Shown: positions 1 through 9,681 of the stretch, piece by piece
Position numbering within the stretch: position 1 is the first letter of the stretch
Layout: each line of letters begins with the position of its first letter
DNA from: Spirochaetales bacterium
GTDB taxonomy: Bacteria; Spirochaetota; Spirochaetia; SZUA-6; JAFGRV01
Reading direction: 5' to 3'
Assembly (NCBI GenBank): GCA_016930085.1
Contig: JAFGHO010000034.1
Span: forward strand, 21,477 to 85,476
DNA: 64,000 nucleotides
Notes under the pieces: generated by a model
The model's input: the letters and a program-made list of their open reading frames with translations, nothing else
Databases searched by the model: none
Told to the model about the DNA's origin: nothing
Program-made: the position numbers and the translations under genes

Positions 1-257
1 CGGATAAATGTGCTCCTTTCGGCCGTTTCTGGACAGACAGGAGGGATATTATCGGGGTGATGGAATGCGAAGAAGACGGAAACAATCCATCGATTATTCC
101 GGCAAACCATCCTGAGAGGGACTCCTATATGCGAATATACAACAACAAGGAGGCGATCCTGAAACGCATCAATACAAGGATACTCGCGCAGGAAAGATCG
201 GATATCCATTATTGTGTCGAAGCCGAAAGCAAACGCCTTGATTTCAAGGGGGGATAA
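1..257 (+). CDS. C-terminal part of an unidentified protein (5' end outside window)
   Basis: An open frame enters from the left edge (first full codon at position 3) and stops at 257, giving about 84 residues. I do not recognise the family. The visible part is hydrophilic and charged, with no membrane segment and no clear motif. The stop lies 10 bases before the chosen start of the Clp-like gene, so the two are probably co-transcribed. An internal ATG at 57 exists, but the frame is open upstream of it, so a truncated tail is the simplest reading. Confidence 0.5.
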   Translation, partial: DKCAPFGRFWTDRRDIIGVMECEEDGNNPSIIPANHPERDSYMRIYNNKEAILKRINTRILAQERSDIHYCVEAESKRLDFKGG

Positions 258-267
258 ACGAACGAAC

Positions 268-2436
268 ATGACGACACTTTACGATCTGAAAAAGATGTGC
301 CAAGAAATGTACCCGGAGAAGCCTCCCGATATGATGCTTCTTCTCATTGTCTGGGCAACCGGAAAAAAGAGGGACGAACTGGATAACCTTCTTGAGAACT
401 CGGGACTCTCGCTCGATGAGTTTATCGTTACCCTCATGCCTTTCCTCGATACCCCTCAACCGGAAAACGATAACCTACTCACTTCATGTATCCTGGCTGC
501 AACGGATGGACCGGTTTACGGTGTCAATCTTCTCCACATGCTCGCAGAGAAACCGGAAAACAGGCTGCATGCCGTTTTGGTAAAGGCGGGCCTCGATATA
601 TCGATCTTCAAAAGGAATATCGAAGCGGCCCTCGCTGCAAAATCCGGCATTCTCACCGCGCACGGCATCGCTTTGAAGGATCATTCCGGTACACTGCTTC
701 AATACGGACGGGATCTTACACTGCTTGCTCGCCAGGGGGAATTCGACGCGCTTTGCGACCGGCCGGTCGAGATCGACCGTCTTTTAGAGGTACTGCTTCG
801 AAAACAAAAGGCGAATCCGGCATTGACGGGGCCGGCCGGTGTCGGGAAAACGGCACTGGTCGAGCTTTTTGCGCGATATCTGGTGAATACGGACAATCTC
901 CCCCTCCCCCTCAAAGGAACGGGGCTCTTTGAAGTGAGTATGGGAAGACTCGTTGCAGGAACGAAATACCGGGGTGATTTCGAAGAGCGTATGACACGGA
1001 TTATCGAAGAGGTGCAAAAGCGGAAGCCCTCCATTCTTTTCATTGATGAAATGCATCTCATCTGGGGGGCGGGAAGGGCCGAAGGTGTTACTACCGACGC
1101 GGCCAACATTCTGAAACCGTTTCTCGGCAGGGGGGCACTCCGCCTTATCGGCGCCACCACGGTGCAAGAATTCCACCGCACCATTACACAGGATACGGCC
1201 CTGGCGCGGCGTTTTCAGGAAATCCGGCTTGCCGAACCCGATTCCGGTCTGACGGCCGAGATGGTCGGAAGTCAGGCATACGAGTTGAGCCGCTACCATG
1301 GTGTTGATATCCCGGATGACATCGTTCATGAAGCAATACGGCTTACCGACCGTCATCTCCCAGGCAGGTTCCAGCCCGATAAAAGCGTCGATCTTCTTGA
1401 TTCGGCGTGCGTCAATGTCGTACGGAACGGAAAGGACCGGGTGACCGTGGACGATCTTCTTCACACCCTTTCACGCCAGACCGCCAGACCGATCACTTCT
1501 CCTTCCGCCGACTTGAGACATGAACTCAGGAATCTCGGTGCGGAATTGAGACGCCGCATTGTCGGACAGGACGAGGCGATCGAACGGGTTGTGGCCACCT
1601 TCGTTCACCGGCGGTTCGATCTGGGTCCGGAAGAAAAAAATCTCGGTTCGTTTCTTTTTGCCGGCCGGACGGGAGTCGGCAAGACGGAACTGGCGAAAAG
1701 TATCGCGGATGTGTTTTTTAACGGGCGCCATTCGCTTCTCGTTATCGATTGCGCCGAATACAGCCAGACCGGCGGGATAAACAACCTCATCGGGAGCCCG
1801 CAGGGATACGTGGGAAGCGAAAAGGAGGGGATGTTTGCCGAATGGGTTCACATGACGGGAAGCGGAGTGATTCTGTTCGATGAAATCTCCAAAGCGCATC
1901 CGGAACTTCACAAACTGATCCTCGGCCTGCTGGACACCGGGAGAATCACAAGCAGCAAGGGGGAACGACTCGATTGCCGGCAGTGCATGATCGTGCTTAC
2001 CACCAACGCGCTGAAAACGGAGGATCTCCAGCGTGAAAATATCGGATTTGCCCGGTCCGCTTCACATCCCGAGATCACCGAAATTCTTTCGGATCATTTT
2101 CCCATGGAAATGCTCGCGCGGCTGGACGAGCACATTCTCTTCAATCCCCTGAGTGACGGGGATATGAAGCGTATTATTCTGATTCGCATGGAAGAGGCGG
2201 CAAACCGGATGAAAAAACAGGGGATCACTCTCGTCTACGACGACAACGCGGCGAGTGATTTTCTCATCGGATTTCTGAAAAAGAACCGGACAGGGGCGCG
2301 CGGCGTCGAACGCCTTATCGAAAAGAAAATTCTCCAGCCGGTTTCACGGGCACTTCTTTATCATGAAGGGGAAAGGGGAAACGAAGTCGTCCTGGGAGGT
2401 GATTTTTATTCTTCCGGAACTATCGAGATACACTAA
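268..2436 (+). CDS. ClpA/ClpC-type AAA+ ATPase (two AAA+ modules)
   Basis: A 722-residue Hsp100 protein that should use ATP to unfold and thread substrates. Module 1 has Walker A GPAGVGKT at residues 188-195 and a Walker B with FIDE near 258-261. Module 2 has Walker A GRTGVGKT at 466-473 and FDEISKAHPE as Walker B. After the second Walker B comes IGF at about 592-594, in the position of the ClpP-docking loop of ClpA/ClpX, so a ClpP partner is plausible; none is in the window. There is no long middle domain, arguing against ClpB. The N-terminal ~140 residues are divergent. I chose the ATG at 268 because a GGGG-rich Shine-Dalgarno precedes it and the earlier start at 214 overlaps the upstream gene. 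A second, TPR-fused Clp protein lies at 51.7 kb. Confidence 0.85.
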   Translation: MTTLYDLKKMCQEMYPEKPPDMMLLLIVWATGKKRDELDNLLENSGLSLDEFIVTLMPFLDTPQPENDNLLTSCILAATDGPVYGVNLLHMLAEKPENRLHAVLVKAGLDISIFKRNIEAALAAKSGILTAHGIALKDHSGTLLQYGRDLTLLARQGEFDALCDRPVEIDRLLEVLLRKQKANPALTGPAGVGKTALVELFARYLVNTDNLPLPLKGTGLFEVSMGRLVAGTKYRGDFEERMTRIIEEVQKRKPSILFIDEMHLIWGAGRAEGVTTDAANILKPFLGRGALRLIGATTVQEFHRTITQDTALARRFQEIRLAEPDSGLTAEMVGSQAYELSRYHGVDIPDDIVHEAIRLTDRHLPGRFQPDKSVDLLDSACVNVVRNGKDRVTVDDLLHTLSRQTARPITSPSADLRHELRNLGAELRRRIVGQDEAIERVVATFVHRRFDLGPEEKNLGSFLFAGRTGVGKTELAKSIADVFFNGRHSLLVIDCAEYSQTGGINNLIGSPQGYVGSEKEGMFAEWVHMTGSGVILFDEISKAHPELHKLILGLLDTGRITSSKGERLDCRQCMIVLTTNALKTEDLQRENIGFARSASHPEITEILSDHFPMEMLARLDEHILFNPLSDGDMKRIILIRMEEAANRMKKQGITLVYDDNAASDFLIGFLKKNRTGARGVERLIEKKILQPVSRALLYHEGERGNEVVLGGDFYSSGTIEIH

Positions 2437-2438
2437 AT

Positions 2439-2466
2439 AAAGCCGCCCCCGGCCGGGACGGCTTTT
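2439..2466. terminator. Intrinsic terminator between the Clp-like gene and pstS
   Basis: AAAGCCG and CGGCTTT pair around a GC-rich inner stem (CCC/GGG, one mismatch), followed on the + strand by TTTT. It starts two bases after the Clp stop codon. The AT-rich flanks may let it also act on the convergent pstS transcript. Confidence 0.75.
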
Positions 2467-2539
2467 CTGCGATAAACAAACACCTCCAAAAAAGCGGCAT
2501 CCATTTGGAGATCGTATTCTCATGTCATTGAACCGGCCG

Positions 2540-3376
2540 TCACGGCAGGGGGATGAACTTTTCATCCTTGACGATCGCCTGGCCTTCGGGTGACAGAAGA
2601 AAATCCAGGAAAACCTTTTCGATCGTCCCGGCTTTGGGCATTCCCTTCGAAACCGCATAAAGCTTTCGAGAAATCATGTACGTGCCGCTGAGGACGTTGT
2701 TGACGGTCGCGTCGACTCCTTCGACCAAAACGACCTTTGCGCCCGCGTTTCTGGCCGCGTCGATATAACCGAAACCGCAATAGCCGATTGCACAGGGTGT
2801 CGTTCCCGTCTTTTGCACCAAATCACCATTTGATTCCGTAACGATCGCGGCGGTAAGAAAATTCGCGTTTTCTTTTCCGAGTACCTTTTCAAGAACAAGT
2901 TCCTTAAAGGTGGCGCGCGTTCCCGAGGCTTCATCCCTGTTGATGACTACGATGCCGGCATTCGGTCCACCGCATTCGGACCAGTTCGTAATTTTACCTG
3001 AAAAAATTTCGGCGATCGTTTTGAGGGAAAAATTATCCATGGGTACATCTGAATTGACGACGACTGCGATGCCGTCGAGGGCGATCGCTGTTCCCACAGC
3101 CCCTTTGTTTTTTTCCTCATCTTTCAGTTCTCTCGACGATCCCCCGAGTGAATAGATTCCTTCAAGAACGCCGGATATCCCGACAGAAGAACCCTGGCCT
3201 TCGTAACTGATCGTTATCCCGCTGTGGGATTTCTGAAACTCTTCGATGGCGGATTCGAAGATGGGAAGAACGGTCGTCGAACCGCCGAAATTATAATTTT
3301 TTTCTCCCCCCCCCATGGCCCATATAAGGGAACCCACCGATACGAGTACGATACATAATGCAACCGATTTTTTCAT
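2540..3376 (-). CDS. pstS: Phosphate ABC transporter substrate-binding protein PstS
   Basis: A 278-residue PstS-family binding protein that captures phosphate for PstCAB. An N-terminal signal peptide is clear (Lys-Lys, then a hydrophobic stretch ending near residue 20); no lipobox Cys is present, so it should be periplasmic rather than a lipoprotein. Family motifs are GGSTTVLP near residue 31, FSGKITNWSECGG, and the phosphate-binding loop RDEASGTRATF. A strong Shine-Dalgarno (AGGAGG) precedes the ATG. The gene sits alone about 11 kb from pstCAB-phoU-phoBR, so it needs its own phosphate control; I see no convincing Pho box. Confidence 0.9.
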   Translation of the reverse strand: MKKSVALCIVLVSVGSLIWAMGGGEKNYNFGGSTTVLPIFESAIEEFQKSHSGITISYEGQGSSVGISGVLEGIYSLGGSSRELKDEEKNKGAVGTAIALDGIAVVVNSDVPMDNFSLKTIAEIFSGKITNWSECGGPNAGIVVINRDEASGTRATFKELVLEKVLGKENANFLTAAIVTESNGDLVQKTGTTPCAIGYCGFGYIDAARNAGAKVVLVEGVDATVNNVLSGTYMISRKLYAVSKGMPKAGTIEKVFLDFLLSPEGQAIVKDEKFIPLP

Positions 3377-3704
3377 TTTATACCTCCTGAAAAAGTATAC
3401 ATGGTACCAGATAACAATGCTTTCATACTGTTATGGTTATAAGTAAAATATCTCTGTTATATGAATATTGGGTTAACAAAATATGAGGATTGTGTTAGTA
3501 CCGTTTTTTTCTTTCTACCCGCACGCCCCTTCTGCACAGGCGGTAAAGGCCGGGAGTCGATCTCGAGAAAGCGTGTGTTTATGACATTACGGAACGGTTT
3601 TCGGCAGCGGAAAGGTACTCCTCTTCATCAACCAATGAACGAAGGATGGGGAGGGTTTTTGAGAAGCCGGCATTGCCGAAAAACCGGGAAAAGCTCGGCC
3701 GCAC
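3377..3704. other. Intergenic region between pstS and the 3' end of glpK
   Basis: About 330 bases without a supported gene. The part next to pstS (about 3400-3490) is AT-rich and should hold the pstS promoter, but no good -35/-10 pair stands out. Four hexamers at 11-bp spacing can be aligned there on the minus strand (TTAACC, TTCATA, GAGATA, CTTATA); this is too degenerate to call a Pho box. The rest, up to glpK, shows nothing. Confidence 0.3.
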
Positions 3705-5189
3705 TCACGGCACAAAGCATCGCGCCGCTTCAACGGCTTTTTTCCATGATTTCATCTGAAATGATCTTTCCGAATCATCCATGAGGGGGGAAAAGCGTTT
3801 TTCGCATTGCCATGTTGAAGCGATCTCCCCGACCGTACGCCAGTACCCGACCGCTAAACCCGCCAGAAAGGCAGCGCCGAGGGCGGTCGTCTCGGTTATT
3901 TTGGGGCGTTCCACCGGAATGCCTGTAATATCGGCCTGGAATTGCATGAGAAAATCGTTTTTTGCCGCCCCGCCGTCGACCCGTAAAACTGAAAGCGATG
4001 TTCCGGTATCCCTTTCCATGGCATCGAAAAGTTCCTTTGATTGAAAGGCGATGCTTTCGAGTGCGGCCCGGACGATGTGCGCCCGTTCGGTTCCGCGAGT
4101 GAGGCCGACGATGGTTCCCCGCACATCCGGATCCCAGTACGGAGTACCCATACCGACAAACGCGGGGACAAAGTAAACACCGCCGGTATCGGGGATTCCC
4201 GAAGCGAGTGCTTCCGTCTCGGCGGCATTCCCGAAAAACCCCATATTGTCCCTGAGCCATTGGACGACGGCGCCCGCGATAAATATCGAACCCTCGAGTG
4301 CATACTCGAGTCCTTCTCCCCTGTCCCAGGCGACGGTGGTCAGCAGTTTGTTCTTTGACTCAACCGGCGTGCGGCCGGTCGGCATCAGACAGAAGCAGCC
4401 TGTTCCGTAGGTGTTTTTCGCGTTCCCGGGTCGAAAGCACCCTTGCCCGAACAGTGCCGCCTGCTGGTCGCCCGCTATTCCGGAGATCGGGATCTCTTTT
4501 CCGAATATCTCCTTTTTCGTCATACCGAAAACACCCGAAGACCTCATGACCTCAGGCAGCATTTGTCCCGGTATGTTCCATTCGCGACAGAGTTCTTTAT
4601 CCCAGTTCCCTTCCTTTATATTGAAAAGAAGTGTTCTGCTCGCGTTGGAAGGGTCGGTCAGATGTTTACCCGTTAAATTGAAAACCAGCCATGAATCCAC
4701 GGTCCCGAAAAGGAGTTCCCCCTTTTCCGCTTTTTTTTGGAGACCGTCTATATTCCCGAGAAGCCAGAGAAGCTTCGTCCCCGAAAAATAAGGATCGATG
4801 AGAAGCCCGGTTTTTTCCCTGACGACCGGTTCCTGACCCGATTCAATAAACGTTCTGCATATATCCGTTGTTCTCCGGCATTGCCAGACGATCGCGTTAT
4901 AAACGGGCCTGCCGCTTCTTTTATCCCAGACAATTGTCGTTTCACGCTGGTTGGTAATCCCGATTGCAGCGACGCAGGACGGATCTATCTTCGCTTTTTC
5001 GAGGGCTCCCCTCGCCGCATCGATCTGAGTGCTGAGAATTTCCATGGGATCGTGTTCGACCCAGCCCGGTTTGGGATAGATCTGTTTGAAGGGGATCTGG
5101 GCGATTGAAACAACCGCCGCTCCGGTATCGAACACGATGGCACGGGAACTTGTCGTTCCCTGATCGAGTGCGAGAATATAGCTTCCCAT
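3705..5189 (-). CDS. glpK: Glycerol kinase
   Basis: Phosphorylates glycerol to glycerol-3-phosphate with ATP, in the cytoplasm. The 494-residue product matches the usual GlpK length (about 500). It begins with the FGGY-kinase nucleotide loop [13 protein letters not shown] and contains [10 protein letters not shown], the [13 protein letters not shown] segment and the C-terminal [14 protein letters not shown] motif. The frame stays open 53 codons further upstream, but the conserved start and the promoter position (TTTACA-17-TATACT ending 7 bases before this ATG, no Shine-Dalgarno) favour 5189 and suggest a leaderless mRNA. No glpF or glpD is nearby. Confidence 0.92.
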   Translation of the reverse strand: MGSYILALDQGTTSSRAIVFDTGAAVVSIAQIPFKQIYPKPGWVEHDPMEILSTQIDAARGALEKAKIDPSCVAAIGITNQRETTIVWDKRSGRPVYNAIVWQCRRTTDICRTFIESGQEPVVREKTGLLIDPYFSGTKLLWLLGNIDGLQKKAEKGELLFGTVDSWLVFNLTGKHLTDPSNASRTLLFNIKEGNWDKELCREWNIPGQMLPEVMRSSGVFGMTKKEIFGKEIPISGIAGDQQAALFGQGCFRPGNAKNTYGTGCFCLMPTGRTPVESKNKLLTTVAWDRGEGLEYALEGSIFIAGAVVQWLRDNMGFFGNAAETEALASGIPDTGGVYFVPAFVGMGTPYWDPDVRGTIVGLTRGTERAHIVRAALESIAFQSKELFDAMERDTGTSLSVLRVDGGAAKNDFLMQFQADITGIPVERPKITETTALGAAFLAGLAVGYWRTVGEIASTWQCEKRFSPLMDDSERSFQMKSWKKAVEAARCFVP

Positions 5190-5196
5190 GCAACGA

Positions 5197-5225
5197 AGTA
5201 TAGAGAAAAATCCGGTGAATGTAAA
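5197..5225 (-). promoter_or_regulatory. glpK promoter placing the start of transcription at the ATG
   Basis: On the minus strand, -35 TTTACA (5225-5220) and -10 TATACT (5202-5197) are separated by exactly 17 bases. Only seven bases separate the -10 from the glpK ATG, so transcription should begin at or next to the start codon. Confidence 0.6.
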
Positions 5226-5357
5226 CCGTTCGACGTCGTTTCTGAGGGTTGCCGTTGAAATCGTAATGAATCGGGAAAAAAGAGGAGATACCGGACGCCA
5301 TACGCTTCTCCGCTTTTCCTTTATTCGCAGCGCGCCGCGGATTATCACACCGGTATC

Positions 5358-5386
5358 TTGAAATATACGCGAATATGCGATAAAGT
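5358..5386 (+). promoter_or_regulatory. Promoter of the 496-residue membrane protein gene
   Basis: TTGAAA (5358-5363), a 17-base spacer and TAAAGT (5381-5386). The ATG at 5398 follows 11 bases later with no Shine-Dalgarno, implying a leader of about five bases or less. Confidence 0.5.
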
Positions 5387-5397
5387 GTTGTTACATC

Positions 5398-6888
5398 ATG
5401 CCGGACTTATTGCTGAATCCGGTTATCCGGATTCTCCTCATATTCGTTCTTCCCCTTTTCATCATTCCCCTGATTATGCGGTTCATCGTCGGTCGTATCG
5501 TTCTTTTTTTTGTAAGGAGGAAATTTCTTCCGGCCTACCTGAAAAAACTCTATAGGGGCTGGGAAACGAGTGACGACCGGTCAGCAATCGAAGCGATACA
5601 AAAACTCGCGTTTCAACGCCTTCGGGCGCATTTTATTTTCAAACCCCTCCTCGTGGAGGACATCAAGGCCATATTAATCAGCATCAAAAATACATACAAT
5701 CCCGAGGCGGACCGGGAAAAACTTACATTTTCATTCAGTATCGTACGGCTCATGGAATGCTCCCTTCTCGCGTTTTCCGATCTCTACCGGGAATTCGGCG
5801 ACGCGATGTGGTTCAAACTCATCAAAAATATACGGATTATCTGGTTCTACCGCGTATGGAATCTGAAGAAATTTTATGAACTTGTTTTTTCGATTCCTTT
5901 TATCGACCGTCTGAGGCGCACGCGCGTCATCGGTAAACTGATACGCGCCGCACTTATCCCGATCCTCGGTATACCCACACTCATCTGGTATGTCGCCCGT
6001 TCAATCGTCATCAGTGTTTTTTTCGAATCCTTTTTCCGTTTTTTCTACGCACTCATCCTCATGAAAGCCGGCTATTACGCGATCTATCTCTATGGAAAAA
6101 AAAACACCCATATCAGTAAACGAATCAAAAGCATCCCGAAAAAAAAACTCGGTGAACTGAATTCCCGGATAGAGGAAATGATCAAGCCGTCTTTGTGGCG
6201 GGAAAAAAGCAGCCGTTATCCCGCGGCGTCGCGTCTTTATCGCGAACTTCTTACGGAATTCGGGATTACGCGGGATGCGTCGGTTGAGGAAATCAAAGAG
6301 AATCCGTTCGGCACAACGAAGACGATTCTCCGCCGGATCGCCTCGTCATTTAAAAAAGCATATCAAAAGCAGAATCCATTCTACCGGAACAGAGAAAACG
6401 ATAAACTCAAACTCCTCAGGCTTTACCGGGAAATTGCCGGCGTTTATGTTCCGGGAACGAATGAACCGTTTCAATATCTGCGGCTCGAGGAATTGATCGC
6501 GACCGGCTATATGGCGAGTGTCCTGATTCTCCACAAGGTATTGACGACGCCGGGGATAAGGCTTCTTCTCGATAAAATATCCGGGGATTTCGCGATTACC
6601 CTTACCTCACTCGTCTCTCATGAGGCGGTAAAAGCCGGCTTCAAAGGGGCGAAAGACGCATATAAATACTACCGGCTTTATCGTTTGGGTTCACGGGCAT
6701 GGAGAGTCGTGAGGGGAATCGTTTCTCCGTACACACTCATATGGACCCTGGGAAGCCCCGTCCTTTTTCAGCAGTTACAGGATCTATTGAAAGAATACGC
6801 GGCCCACAGGATCGGAAGACTCATGCTGTATTGCTGGGAATCACATATACTCAAGACTAAAATGACGATAATACCGATCCTCTGGTAA
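5398..6888 (+). CDS. Uncharacterised membrane protein, 496 residues
   Basis: I do not recognise the family. Residues 1-40 contain a strong membrane segment, and about 175-225 contains two or three more (around LIPILGIPTLIWYVARS and FFRFFYALILMKAGYYAIY). The remainder is basic and rich in Arg, Lys and Tyr, with a long C-terminal half (about 240-496) that looks mostly helical and cytoplasmic. No catalytic motif is visible. The stop lies one base from the stop of the convergent GGDEF/EAL gene, so the two 3' ends are pressed together. The promoter sits almost on the ATG, suggesting a leaderless transcript. Confidence 0.7.
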   Translation: MPDLLLNPVIRILLIFVLPLFIIPLIMRFIVGRIVLFFVRRKFLPAYLKKLYRGWETSDDRSAIEAIQKLAFQRLRAHFIFKPLLVEDIKAILISIKNTYNPEADREKLTFSFSIVRLMECSLLAFSDLYREFGDAMWFKLIKNIRIIWFYRVWNLKKFYELVFSIPFIDRLRRTRVIGKLIRAALIPILGIPTLIWYVARSIVISVFFESFFRFFYALILMKAGYYAIYLYGKKNTHISKRIKSIPKKKLGELNSRIEEMIKPSLWREKSSRYPAASRLYRELLTEFGITRDASVEEIKENPFGTTKTILRRIASSFKKAYQKQNPFYRNRENDKLKLLRLYREIAGVYVPGTNEPFQYLRLEELIATGYMASVLILHKVLTTPGIRLLLDKISGDFAITLTSLVSHEAVKAGFKGAKDAYKYYRLYRLGSRAWRVVRGIVSPYTLIWTLGSPVLFQQLQDLLKEYAAHRIGRLMLYCWESHILKTKMTIIPILW

Positions 6889-6889
6889 T

Positions 6890-8524
6890 TCAGCGGGGGA
6901 TCGATTCACTCGGTCTGCCGAAGTAATACCCCTGTGAATAGGGAATACCCAATTCTTTAACCTTGTCGAACACCTCTTTACAGTGGACGTATTCTGCGAT
7001 GACCTCCGTATCGATACTTTTACCGAACTGGGAAATTGTGTACGATATCTTGAAACTTTTACCGTTTTTATCCAGATAACGGATAAAACTCCCGTCAATT
7101 TTTATGAAATCCGGATTAAAATCCAGAAGCCGAGAGAAATTCGAATGCCCGGTGCCGAAATCATCGAACGCGATTTTTATACCGATATCTTTCAGTTCGT
7201 TTATCTGTTGAATATCCTTGTTGTCCAGCTTCGACTGTATTTTCTCTGAAAGTTCGATGATGAGGCGGCACGGTTTGATGCGGTAGGCGGTGATATTATC
7301 GCTGATAAACTGAACGAGATAGTGGTTTTTGAGGTCGATGTCGGAGATATTGATCGAAAAATCAAAGCTATTATGTTGAAAAATATCGAAGCTTTTAACA
7401 ATCATGTTTTTCGTCAGATACGAAAGAAGACCCGCCTTTTTCGCCGGTTCCAGAAAATGCGCGGGGGGGATAACCATGTTGTTGTCGATCATACGCGCCA
7501 GGCATTCATACTTTTCTATCTTGCCGTTTTGATTGTTTATAATCGGCTGGAAATAGGGGACGAGTCTGTTCTGTTCGATCGCGCATCTGATTCTCGATGC
7601 CCATCCGAGGTTCTCCTTCTGTTTTTCTTCGAGATCGGCATCATGATAATATTCGCTGTACCTGTTCTTTCCGATTTCACGGGCACGCCTGAGCGCGATA
7701 TCGGCATTACGGAGGATCATCTCGTCATTACCTCGCGCAATACCGATGGTCAAACTCAGTTTGAGTTCGAGATTTTTATAGAGAAAGGATTTTTCCTGAA
7801 AAAGGCCCAGAATATGATCGGCAAGGATGATATCCTGATGCTCCTGCGGTTCTTCCAGTAAAATAACAAACTCATCGCCCGCAATCCTGTAAAGAAAAGC
7901 ATTATCCGGCCGCACACCCTTGAGAAGAGAAGCGGTGTGTTTAAGGATATAATCCCCTACCTCGAGACCGTACGTACTGTTGATAAGCCCGAAATCATCG
8001 ATATTGAGAAGGAGAATCGATTTATGCTCCCCGTGTGACAGGTGTTTGATAAACTCCCTCCTGTTAAAAACCCCGGTGAGTTCATCGAATTTCTTTATAA
8101 GGAAGGTATTGTCGTGTTCTGTTTCTTTCTGTTTCCATCGCAAAAGCCGGTGCTTACAGAGTGAGAGGGACCTGTTGACGGTATCAAAGCTTTCATTTTT
8201 TTGAAGACAATCAAAGCAGCCGAGGTCAATCGCTTTCCGGAAAATCTCTTCATTGTGATCCGGAACGACCAGCATGAAGGGAATAGATATATCTTCATTG
8301 CGGAGTTCGGCGATGAAAGCGATAGCGTCGAAGCGCGGTTCATTATGGTAGAGGATGAGAAAATCGGGGGGGTCGTTGAGAATAAAAGTGACGAGTGTTT
8401 CTTTTGAATCTGTTTCATACAATCTGATTTCCGGATGCTTTTCCTTTATGCAATGAAGAACCGGATGAAGCGCATAACTGCTTGTATTGTAGGCGATCGC
8501 TTTGAGAGGTTTATAACTTTTCAT
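6890..8524 (-). CDS. Diguanylate cyclase/phosphodiesterase (receiver-like, GGDEF, EAL)
   Basis: A 544-residue c-di-GMP enzyme. Residues 1-125 resemble a response-regulator receiver, but the position expected to carry the phospho-acceptor Asp reads ILYHN, so it is probably a pseudo-receiver. The GGDEF domain (about 145-295) has AGDEF at 215-219 in place of GGDEF. The EAL domain (about 310-540) has ECL at 340-342, but keeps the metal and catalytic residues: INIS, IELSE, DDFGTG at 454-459, KIDGSF and EVIAE. Phosphodiesterase activity is therefore more likely than strong cyclase activity; this is inference. No membrane segment is seen. Shine-Dalgarno AAGGAAGG precedes the ATG. PilZ and ribbon-helix-helix-like genes follow upstream on the same strand. 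Confidence 0.88.
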   Translation of the reverse strand: MKSYKPLKAIAYNTSSYALHPVLHCIKEKHPEIRLYETDSKETLVTFILNDPPDFLILYHNEPRFDAIAFIAELRNEDISIPFMLVVPDHNEEIFRKAIDLGCFDCLQKNESFDTVNRSLSLCKHRLLRWKQKETEHDNTFLIKKFDELTGVFNRREFIKHLSHGEHKSILLLNIDDFGLINSTYGLEVGDYILKHTASLLKGVRPDNAFLYRIAGDEFVILLEEPQEHQDIILADHILGLFQEKSFLYKNLELKLSLTIGIARGNDEMILRNADIALRRAREIGKNRYSEYYHDADLEEKQKENLGWASRIRCAIEQNRLVPYFQPIINNQNGKIEKYECLARMIDNNMVIPPAHFLEPAKKAGLLSYLTKNMIVKSFDIFQHNSFDFSINISDIDLKNHYLVQFISDNITAYRIKPCRLIIELSEKIQSKLDNKDIQQINELKDIGIKIAFDDFGTGHSNFSRLLDFNPDFIKIDGSFIRYLDKNGKSFKISYTISQFGKSIDTEVIAEYVHCKEVFDKVKELGIPYSQGYYFGRPSESIPR

Positions 8525-8648
8525 CGGAAAGAAACCTTCCTTTTTTTATAACATGCGGTGAATTATATCATGATTTGGCGATTTGTGCAAATCGTAATAG
8601 TCTTTTTTTCTCTGTTGTATTCTTGTCGGGGAAAGTCTTTCCTTGATC

Positions 8649-8945
8649 CTATTTGGAGGTGCCGTATTCCCGTATGGCCGCGAGAATCCGGGAGACAAGA
8701 AGATTCTCGATTTCGATTGACGATACCTTGTCCGCGATCCCTTTTTTCCGGTCATCGCGGATATTCTTGAGATTTATCGACAAACCGGATTCTTTTATCG
8801 CCCGAATGAACGAACGTATGATAAGTGTTTTTGGAAGTTTATACCCGCCTGCCTTCTTGATTTCAAGTGAAAACTGAAGAAGCCATTCATTAAGATGCGG
8901 TGGAAGGGTAACATTGATTCTGTCGTACGATGATTTATCGATCAT
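8649..8945 (-). CDS. Small ribbon-helix-helix-like protein
   Basis: A 98-residue protein beginning MIDKSSYDRINVTLPP. The pattern R-I-N-V-T-L-P followed by two helices (about residues 18-50) resembles CopG/Arc-type ribbon-helix-helix DNA-binding proteins, an assignment from pattern only. The frame is open further upstream, but I chose the ATG at 8945: it overlaps the end of the PilZ gene by 11 bases and the protein only becomes family-like from there. Translational coupling with the PilZ gene is likely. The C-terminal half is charged and helical. Confidence 0.55.
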   Translation of the reverse strand: MIDKSSYDRINVTLPPHLNEWLLQFSLEIKKAGGYKLPKTLIIRSFIRAIKESGLSINLKNIRDDRKKGIADKVSSIEIENLLVSRILAAIREYGTSK

Positions 8946-9477
8946 GTTTGGTTCTTTTTTTAAGTTCCTCCACCAGATATGCCTGCAATTCCTCCTCCGA
9001 GGATATTCGCCCATTGACCTTGATGTGGAGATCCCTGAAAAACTGGGTGATACCGAGTATAGCGGGAGTGAGGTCATTGCTTTTTCCGCTTATTTGTGCC
9101 AGAAACAGCTTTTCATCGTCGATTAACTCAAGAGAACAATCCTCCGAAACCCTGTCCAAATTCTGAAAATAACTGAACGTATTACGAAAAGCGGGAAATA
9201 CAAAGAGACCATGATAAAACCCCGTCACAGGCGCCTGTATCGAATATAATACCTTTGCCGCGATAAACGAGGCACCCTCTTTTTCGATATAAGGAAACCG
9301 AAGGAGAAGAATTTCCTTATCCGGTTCCCGGTAAGGTGTATAGAGACAGATCCCTTCCTTCGACACATTAATCGCGGAGGCCCGTTTCCCGAAGACATCC
9401 CCATCATCGGTTATTTTCTGATAATCGATAATAAGACTTGATTTTTGCCTGGCGTGTTTTCTTCGTTCCTTTTCCAT
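8935..9477 (-). CDS. PilZ-domain c-di-GMP receptor
   Basis: A 180-residue soluble protein. The N-terminus carries both c-di-GMP-binding signatures of PilZ: ERRKHAR (RxxxR) at residues 4-10 and NVSKEGI (D/NxSxxG) at about 38-44. The C-terminal 60 residues are helical. It overlaps the downstream small protein by 11 bases. No Shine-Dalgarno is visible, but TAGTAT lies six bases before the ATG and could be a -10 of a near-leaderless transcript (weak -35). Sitting beside the GGDEF/EAL gene, it is a natural effector for it. Confidence 0.8.
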   Translation of the reverse strand: MEKERRKHARQKSSLIIDYQKITDDGDVFGKRASAINVSKEGICLYTPYREPDKEILLLRFPYIEKEGASFIAAKVLYSIQAPVTGFYHGLFVFPAFRNTFSYFQNLDRVSEDCSLELIDDEKLFLAQISGKSNDLTPAILGITQFFRDLHIKVNGRISSEEELQAYLVEELKKRTKHDR

Positions 9478-9681
9478 AGATGTTAATATACTATCGGCAA
9501 TTAATATAGAAAAATTAAAATGATATTAATCGCAGGTATTGTATTTATATTTCCGCAACATAGAAAATCAGGCAGGAAGCCGGATTTCATTGCCGGAATA
9601 TGCTACGGACAAATGCACATATCGGTAAATGTCATTCATCCGTGATATAGTGTCGATATAGATACTATGAGAGGATCCAAT

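Noticed and set aside
3394..3399. TATACT on the minus strand as a pstS -10 element
   Set aside because: It lies only about five bases before the Shine-Dalgarno, so transcription would begin within it.
3461..3784. A 107-codon + strand frame between pstS and glpK
   Set aside because: It overlaps the end of glpK in antisense, has no Shine-Dalgarno and no family resemblance.
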